Assembly (NCBI RefSeq): GCF_905475395.1
Contig: NC_058340.1
Span: forward strand, 68,550,181 to 68,614,180
Direction of reading: 5' to 3'
DNA from: Chrysoperla carnea
Lineage: Eukaryota; Arthropoda; Insecta; Neuroptera; Chrysopidae
DNA length: 64,000 bases
Shown: in pieces, positions 57,393-64,000 of the stretch
How positions within the stretch are numbered: position 1 is the first letter of the stretch
Layout of the letters: the number at the start of each line of letters is the position of its first letter
Notes under the pieces: model-generated
The model's input: the letters and a program-made list of their open reading frames with translations, nothing else
What the model was told of the DNA's origin: nothing
The model's database searches: none
Translations under genes and position numbers: made by a program

Positions 57393-59960
57393 AATGATTG
57401 AATTACTCCTTTTTCTGTCGAAAGGGTTTGGGGAAAACCTCTTTTTAAAAAAATGGTGGAAGCGACAGGAAGTCATATATAAATAGAACGGTGACAGAAA
57501 AATATACGAACTTCATAGAATACTGTCGAATTTTTCGAAACTTTTTTCACGTAGTAATTTTTTATAACTTTATGCAGTCTAAATCGTTTATAACGATATT
57601 GAAGGAATCAACAGCTATACTTATATATAGCTGTAGTTCTCTATAAGCGATAGTCGTTATAAGCGATATGTGCAGTTTTATAATTAAAGAGAATGCATGT
57701 GTATAAGTACACTATTCGGTCATTCTTGCTGACTATTTTCAATGAAAATTGATCGCTATAACCGATATATGAGTTAATAAGGTACAAAATAAAATTTTTA
57801 ATGCTCAAAATAAAGTTTACAGGGTTTAAAATAGTATTACTTTAATGTTTTGTTTAACAGAAACATTATGAAAATTAAGAAAATGTTTTTACATGCGTTG
57901 GTCATTATAAACGATATATTGGCTCATAATCTCAACGAATATTTGTTACTAATCAATATGTTGTTACAGCCGATGTTTTTATAGCGGATACATTCACATT
58001 TATGTATTAAATAAGGATTAAGCTTTCATTTTCAGTCATTATAACAAATTTGATTGAATTTAAAGGAAAAATTATGGCTGTATTATGTCTTCAAAGATTT
58101 AAAATCACTCACTACATGCTACAATATTAGTCTGTTGTAATGGTAGGTAGGTATATGTTGCATAAAGATATTATGTTCTGTATTAGCTTAGCTGTGTAAA
58201 TGTTGGGTATCGTTGTATACCAACAAATATAAATATTACTTTGAGACTTTTATGTTAAGTAAGGATAGAGTTGTTTTATTCTAATTTTTTTTTGCACCTC
58301 TATGTACAAATAATATATGTCGTGTCCATGACTTTGTCACGTGATTTATAATATTATTGTTTAGGATTTTTCCCAATAGAGTTGAAAATTCCTTTTTTAG
58401 AAAAATCACGAGATAATAGTTTTAACGATACAAGCATTATTAAGGTATACTTATGAAATTTGCGTTATAACGCATATATCGAACGAAACTTTATCTACGT
58501 CTTTCTAAAATGTGAAAATTTGTCATGAGTCATTAAGAAAACTAGTACATTGAAAATGATACTATAGTAACTTTTTATTAGTTTAGATTTTGATAGTGAC
58601 TTAGCAAATTTGATTAGTTGAAAATATGTGTGGTAATAAAAATGAATGTTGAAATAATTTGTTTGGGGACCGTGAAAGATTAAATTCGAAAAAATTAATT
58701 GGTCAAAGATTTTAAAAAACAGAAGAAAGAAGCTTCTTACATAGGCTATCGGGGCTTTTTTTTAGCTTATTGAATTTACGAGAGCTTCAGAAAAAATATT
58801 TTTGTATATATTCACACGGGGTAAGAATGATTACGTTTTAATACGTGACAAATGTATAATTGGTTGAAACGTCGGGAAATTGAGTTAATAAAATTTAAGG
58901 GATACAATTTTTTTTAAAAACAAACTATTTTGTTTATTAAAATTAACAAAAAAGGAAATTTTCATGAAATAACAAGCTCCAAATAGATTAAAATCGGAAG
59001 CGTTTAGGATTAAAATATTCAGAAAATTGATTTTTCTTAAAGATGGATTAAAATATTCAGAAAATTAGATATTTAATATTATTTAAGTAAAGTAAATTTG
59101 GAAATTTGAAAAGCATAGTGTTTCAATATTTGGGGCTCAATAAAAAGCAGGGCTGTTACAATTACTGGAGCTATTTTTCAATAATTGTATTTATTTATTT
59201 AAGCTAGATATTATTAAAATATGTATTTAAGCTAGACTATATACACAGCTTTAAACATCGTGTTTTTAGAATCAAAACGTTTATACAAAAAAACAATATC
59301 ATTTTTGAGTGATTAAAAGAGAGCTGTCGAAAGAGCGAGCCGACGCAATGTGTTCCTAGCAATGGAAATTTTCGATTATCTAGACTACTAAATTATTGGA
59401 AAACCTTTCTTAATTATCAAGGACAAATCTACATTTACACACATTTTTATCGAATGTTTCGAGAAAAGATGATCAAATTTGTCTTCGATTTTTGAACTTT
59501 ATATATATATACATATATATATATATATACCTATACTTTGAAACAAAACATTCAAAATTCTTAAATATACTTTCTTACTGTTTGTTACTAACTAACTGGA
59601 TACATTAAAGAGGATGCCCTAACTGATTTCAGCAACAGTTATGTTACCTTTACCAATAATGTATACAAATCATTTTTGATATTTGATACAGACCATCTGG
59701 CGTTCATTCAAGCATATATTATTCAATAATGATTGCAAAATTAATCGACAAATTTTGGTATCTGTAAAATATATCTTTTGAAAAATAAGTTGATATTTTC
59801 AAAATTGAAAATGTATGGTTGCAAAATTAATACACAAATTTTTGTAATCTAAAGGGATGATACAATACAGTTTATTCAGTCGATACCTCAGAAACTTGCT
59901 GTTTAATCGAAAATTGCATCAGGTTTTCGTATTTTTGCTAGTTACTAGCTCATTTGATGA
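57393..59960. other. AT-rich, presumed Vsx intron or upstream DNA
   Basis: Several 'cgttataa.cgatat' phrases between 57.58 and 57.98 kb suggest an old tandem or dispersed repeat. No gene recognised, and no homeodomain helix 1-2 exon on the minus strand. Confidence 0.4.
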
Positions 59961-60284
59961 TTAGATGCTTATTTTTCGAAATATTTGCCTTTATAAATAC
60001 TGCAAATTTAGACGATATCTCACAAACTTGTCCCTCATTCGATAAATTAACCAAATTTTCGTGTTTTTTTCGAGGGTCTTTTGTAAGGTGACAACGTAAT
60101 AAACTGATAGGCAAGATCTATCCTAAAGATTTCGGGGATCTCTGCTTAATAATTCATGTATATAATATTTTGTTAAATAAGATAGTTCTTTTTTCCGCTC
60201 TGAAAGGCCATAGGTTTGTTTTAATCTGAAACATAGAGCCAACAGCTCAGAGTTATATTTAACTTGTCAATATTACTTATTATA
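59961..60284 (+). repeat. Direct repeat G, copy 1
   Basis: About 95 percent identical by eye to 61651-62011. It lacks a block of about 30 bp and one of about 8 bp present in copy 2. Shared words include 'tgataggcaagatctatcct' and 'ccgctctgaaaggccatagg'. Confidence 0.9.
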
Positions 60285-60618
60285 TCCGAATTAAAATGAA
60301 TGTAATTTGTCCGTCGATAGATTTGCCCCTTTACTTATTATTATTAACATTGGAAATAACTAAACAACCCCCATTCTTCTATTCGTAACCAGTAAATTCT
60401 CAAAATACCAGTGAAATTTTCATTAACTATTGTACATATATTAGTTTATATAGAAGTTTTCATATAAATTGAACCGATTTTATTCAATTATTTTTCAATG
60501 CATATGTGTTTATGAGTTTCAATTGTATAATTCATTGTATTGTAAACAAATCTGATAATTCACTTTTCACCAACTTTCTAACCCACATCTTAATTTTGCT
60601 TTTATTCATTCTACTCAG

Positions 60619-60729
60619 AATTCACCTAGGGATTCCGTCGATTCAATGTCAAAGGCAAAACACAAATCAAAAACACAAAAATTAAATTTGAATCTTGGTG
60701 GAGTCGATGGGACGAATAAGAGAGAGTAA
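60619..60729 (+). CDS. Candidate terminal exon, 36 codons plus stop
   Basis: A pyrimidine-rich 'ttttattcattctactcag' acceptor precedes a frame NSPRDSVDSMSKAKHKSKTQ followed by KLNLNLGGVDGTNKRE and TAA. The composition is that of a basic C-terminal tail rather than random AT sequence. No partner exon or family recognised; plus strand, opposite to Vsx, and inside the interval bounded by direct repeat G. Confidence 0.3.
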   Translation, partial: NSPRDSVDSMSKAKHKSKTQKLNLNLGGVDGTNKRE

Positions 60730-61324
60730 AGATGTATATATTGGGGCTTTTGAAAAAAATAACTTTCTAATTTAAAATGTTCGTCTAATCTTATTCTTTA
60801 AAAGCTAAAATATTTCGAAATATTTTAATTCTCACAATATTCTTTAATTCTCCCTAGATTTTATTTTGGAATATATCTTGAAAAATGAAATAGATATAGA
60901 AAAATTAATAGGTACATTTCAGAGACCAATACTTTTAACGAACTATAGGTCGAGACTAGTTTAAGACCATATCGTTTGAGGCAAAACCTTTGTTTGTTTG
61001 TAAATAAACAAAATTCAGAAAGAGTTGGGTTTAAATTTTTCATTTCATTTCCGTTTCTTGTGAATATTAACTGTAGTATAGTTTAAAAAAACGTGTAGAC
61101 TGCTATATACGTAGACTCTTTATGACAACAGACGTACAACTGTACATAATACTTATACGTCGTATGTTTACATATACAAATTATATACACACAGTTGCAT
61201 ATTTATAAATAGTTATTATTTTTCAAAAAGACGAACAAAAAGTACGATATTATTGAGTTATTTTTGCATAGAAAAAATTTCAAGATTTGAAATGTATCAG
61301 TTTTAGTCGACCATGTAAAAAGTT

Positions 61325-61575
61325 TCAACTTTGACAACGAATAAAGAGCCCATTGGTGATAACATATATGTGTTTTACCACCTTTCCGCTGATAATTTCA
61401 TTTATCAGTTCCTCAATTTCAGAGGCTGTATGCACCTCCTTCATGCATATACCATGCACTACACCAGTCCATCACAAGAATTAATGAAATTAATATTGTT
61501 GCGACGGAGGGATTCGAACTCGCTATCCTAAGCATACCGCGGACTGAATTGGTTACGCCCTACCCAACTAATAGG
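61325..61575 (-). mobile_element. tRNA-derived SINE
   Basis: On the minus strand a tRNA-like head contains a B-box (GTTCGAATC, 61511-61519) and a degenerate A-box near 61561-61572 (TTAGTTGGGTAGGG). A non-tRNA body follows ('tgatggactggtgtagtgca', 'tgcatgaaggaggtgcatac'). The T stem pairs at only about three of five positions and no acceptor stem forms, so it is not a functional tRNA. Confidence 0.7.
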
Positions 61576-61650
61576 GCGACCAGTTAGCATCACATCTACT
61601 TCCAATTTTATTACATTCTGTAAACAAGTAGGTTTACGAACATTCTATCT

Positions 61651-62011
61651 TAGATGTTTATTTTTCGACATATTTGCCGAATTGCTTCGAAATAAAATCA
61701 TCTAGCCTTTATAAATACTGCAAATTTATACGATATCTCACAAACTTGTCCCTCATTCGATAAATTAACCAAATTTTCGTGTTTTTTTCGAGTAAACCAA
61801 GGGTCTTTTGTAAGGTCACAACGTAATAAACTGATAGGCAAGATCTATCCTAAAGATTTCGGGAATCTGTGCTTAATAATTCATGTATATAATATTTTGT
61901 TAAATAAGATAGTTCTTTTTTCCGCTCTGAAAGGCCATAGGTTTGTTTTAATCTGAGACATACAGCCAACAGCTCATAGCTATATTTGACTTGTCAATAT
62001 TACTTATTATA
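61651..62011 (+). repeat. Direct repeat G, copy 2
   Basis: Longer partner of 59961-60284, about 1.7 kb away in the same orientation. Confidence 0.9.
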
Positions 62012-62655
62012 AGTTCAATTTATCTAAAATATACCATAAAATATATATCACATAAGCCTATTTAGTACTTAATATTATCACACTCAATATTAATGTCTAT
62101 ACCATAAGCTTTGGTAAATTACTTGAGTCCATATAAAGCAAGCAGATAGATTGTGTGATAAACCTTCCTATATGATCTGAGAAACAATGCTGATAGAACC
62201 AACAATAAACCTTAAGGCTATTTTCATTCAATAATTACTAATTTCAACAACACATTGAATGTAATTATTCAATTTAACAAACACTTAAACATCTCTAATT
62301 TAGGTACTATTATTATTATGATTATTATGATTATTATTCGTGATAGAAATGGAGAGATTCTAACTAACGACAAACTTTAACCAAACTACTAAAACCATTA
62401 GTACCAACACACAAAGTGTACTTAATTATACTATCTATGAATACTGAAAATTTATTATGATTAAGGTTAATTTAATTTTGTGAAAATTCATTTTAGCAAA
62501 ATTTCAATTTATATTATGATTATTCAGGTAATTTTCTTTTGAAAATTTTCTCATACAAGTAGATTTGGGAAAATGGGAATGTGTTTTACGTATAAAGTAA
62601 ATTACTGAAATTATTTGCAATAAGAAAAAATTTGTAATTTTATTATGAGCCTAAG
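62012..62655. other. AT-rich, nothing recognised
   Basis: Short TTA/TTG microsatellite near 62310-62340; otherwise featureless. Confidence 0.4.
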
Positions 62656-62659
62656 ATAG

Positions 62660-63315
62660 CACAGTCAAAGGAAACACAGGACTGCCGTACGTTCTTAAAC
62701 GAGCTGGCGGAACAAATGGATGTAAACCTGGTATGCATTCCAGGAAATTGTTAAGCCGACGAGCTTGCCAGAAATGGCACAATGCTGGCGGACACAAGTA
62801 TCAATAAATATCCGAGAGTTCCATTTGCGAACTGCAAGTTGCTCCTCAAAGAGGATTTCTTAAAAAAGGCCAATCTTAGAAGGAGGGAGTACAATCGTAG
62901 GCGTTCCGATGATCTTATATCACTTTCAAGGGAATCTGTTTGCAAAGTTGTTGCGGCTATTACCGGACACTGATTGGGTGGCAGGCATACTGAACGCCTG
63001 AGCCTGGAAGTGTATCACGACTACTGCAGGAGCTGTCACAGTGGTCAGAAGGAGGATACTATTTCTCATCTTCTCTATCACTGTCCAGCTCTTGCCATGA
63101 TGAGATAGACTTACTTGAACCAGCCTCTCTTTGACGACTTCTCCGACCTAAAGTCCGTTGACGACAAAGCATTCCTGCTGTTCTTAAACAGCTCCAAATG
63201 ATTAATGAAGCAGTGACTAGGGATGGGCTAACCCTTTTTCGGTATCACAACGGACTATGTGATCTAAGTGTTTCCCACCCCAAGACAGCCGCTCTAACCT
63301 AGCCTATCCTAACCC
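62660..63315 (+). mobile_element. Non-LTR retrotransposon (LINE) 3' end, decayed
   Basis: Encodes the end of an RNase H domain (LAEQMDVNLVCIPGN, then ADELARNGTMLADTS after a stop), a linker, and a zinc-knuckle-like tail (CRSCHSGQKED..SHLLYHCPAL), followed by 'ctaacctagcctatcctaac' at the 3' end. RNase H followed by 'HCPAL' is typical of insect Jockey/R1/I-type LINEs. Several stops break the frame, so it is inactive. It shares both its RNase H segment and its 3' end with the fragment at 7.56-7.76 kb. Confidence 0.85.
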
Positions 63316-64000
63316 ATGAGGCTAAGGGGATTTTCTCAATTAGAATTATATTTATTAACATGAATCTTTTTGGGTGTTATTGTAGAAAATTTTTTATTCA
63401 AACTAGAAAAGACCCTTTTTATATCGAATATATTTTTATGTGTTTATAAACCTATATGTGTTTAAAGAACGTTGATGGATACGAGACCTCGAATTTGACT
63501 AAAGAGAAGGCTCCTTAATAAGGAAATTAAGCAATCTTTTACTGTGTAATTTTAGAATATGCAATTATGTATGAATAAAATGAAAAAAAAATAAGACACT
63601 ATCGATTTAGACTTAAAAGAAAACTGTTCAGTTCGTATTAAAATATAAAAACCTAAGTTTGAGTGACTTTTCTACGTCACCCCAAGGGGTTGAAACATTC
63701 TCTCAAGGAATAAAAGAAATAGCAAGACATCGAAAATGCAGGTATATGTTTGATTAATTCCTGTAAAAAAATTTCGATAGAGGTCCTAAATTCGAAAATC
63801 ATCGAAGAGTATTATATATTGTATATAGAAATATACTGTATACTACAATAACGGTTATTAAAATGGGTAATTTCGAAAAATAAAAATAATATTTGAAAAA
63901 AAAAATTATGATAATCATTTCCGGTTATGCATGTTTATTTTATTATTATTATAATTTTTATTTTACAAAAAATAATTATCATTATCATTTATTTATTAAA
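63316..64000. other. AT-rich, nothing recognised
   Basis: Ends in TTA-rich low-complexity sequence; no exon or repeat identified. Confidence 0.4.

Noticed and set aside
61480..61575. Functional tRNA gene
   Set aside because: B-box present but the T stem is only partly paired, no acceptor stem forms, and a non-tRNA body follows, so it is a SINE head.
59961..62011. LTR retrotransposon annotation for the direct repeats
   Set aside because: No TG/CA ends, primer site, polypurine tract or pol genes; kept only as a possibility in the findings.

Overview
The window is AT-rich eukaryotic DNA from an insect or close arthropod relative. The evidence is short GT-AG introns, a Vsx-type homeobox gene, an insect-like mitochondrial ribosomal protein L14, TAACC-tailed LINE fragments and many non-autonomous DNA transposons. 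The order cannot be fixed from sequence alone. Only about 7 kb of the 64 kb looks protein-coding; the rest is intron, intergenic DNA and repeats.

Layout. 1-5.5 kb: AT-rich intergenic DNA with a satellite-like repeat at the left edge and a direct-repeat pair at 4.35/4.86 kb. 5.5-13.2 kb: one minus-strand gene that I could splice completely into seven phase-compatible coding exons (5838 nt, 1945 aa). It is a large, disordered, probably nuclear protein with a central Cys/His-rich segment; I cannot name it. A short internally deleted LINE copy sits in its last intron. 13.2-50 kb: gene-poor DNA. It holds several interspersed repeat families, an 11-bp minisatellite inside one repeat copy, a minus-strand mRpL14 copy (25.3-25.8 kb), a hAT element with perfect 8-bp target duplications and a transposase C-terminal remnant (28.8-29.7 kb), a small hAT-like MITE (32 kb), a helix-turn-helix transposase scrap (35.2 kb), a 1.9-kb foldback transposon with very long terminal inverted repeats and a 209-aa ORF (36.95-38.85 kb), tandem repeats (42.9-44.9 kb) and two adjacent near-perfect palindromes centred on (AT)n (46.5-47.5 kb). 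50.6-54.7 kb: the two 3'-most visible exons of a Vsx homeobox gene on the minus strand (homeodomain helix 3, CVC domain, OAR motif). The exon with the rest of the homeodomain was not found to the right, so the upstream intron probably runs past 64 kb. 54.7-64 kb: that presumed intron or upstream DNA, with more satellite-like repeat, a 330-360 bp direct repeat pair flanking a tRNA-derived SINE and a candidate exon, and a decayed LINE 3' end.

The two main genes share a strand but show no operon-like or functional link. The most unusual signals are the foldback transposon, whose arms each carry three copies of a 12-bp motif about 142 bp apart; the twin palindromes; and two short plus-strand open segments (18566-18703 and 60619-60729) with good splice signals and no assigned gene.
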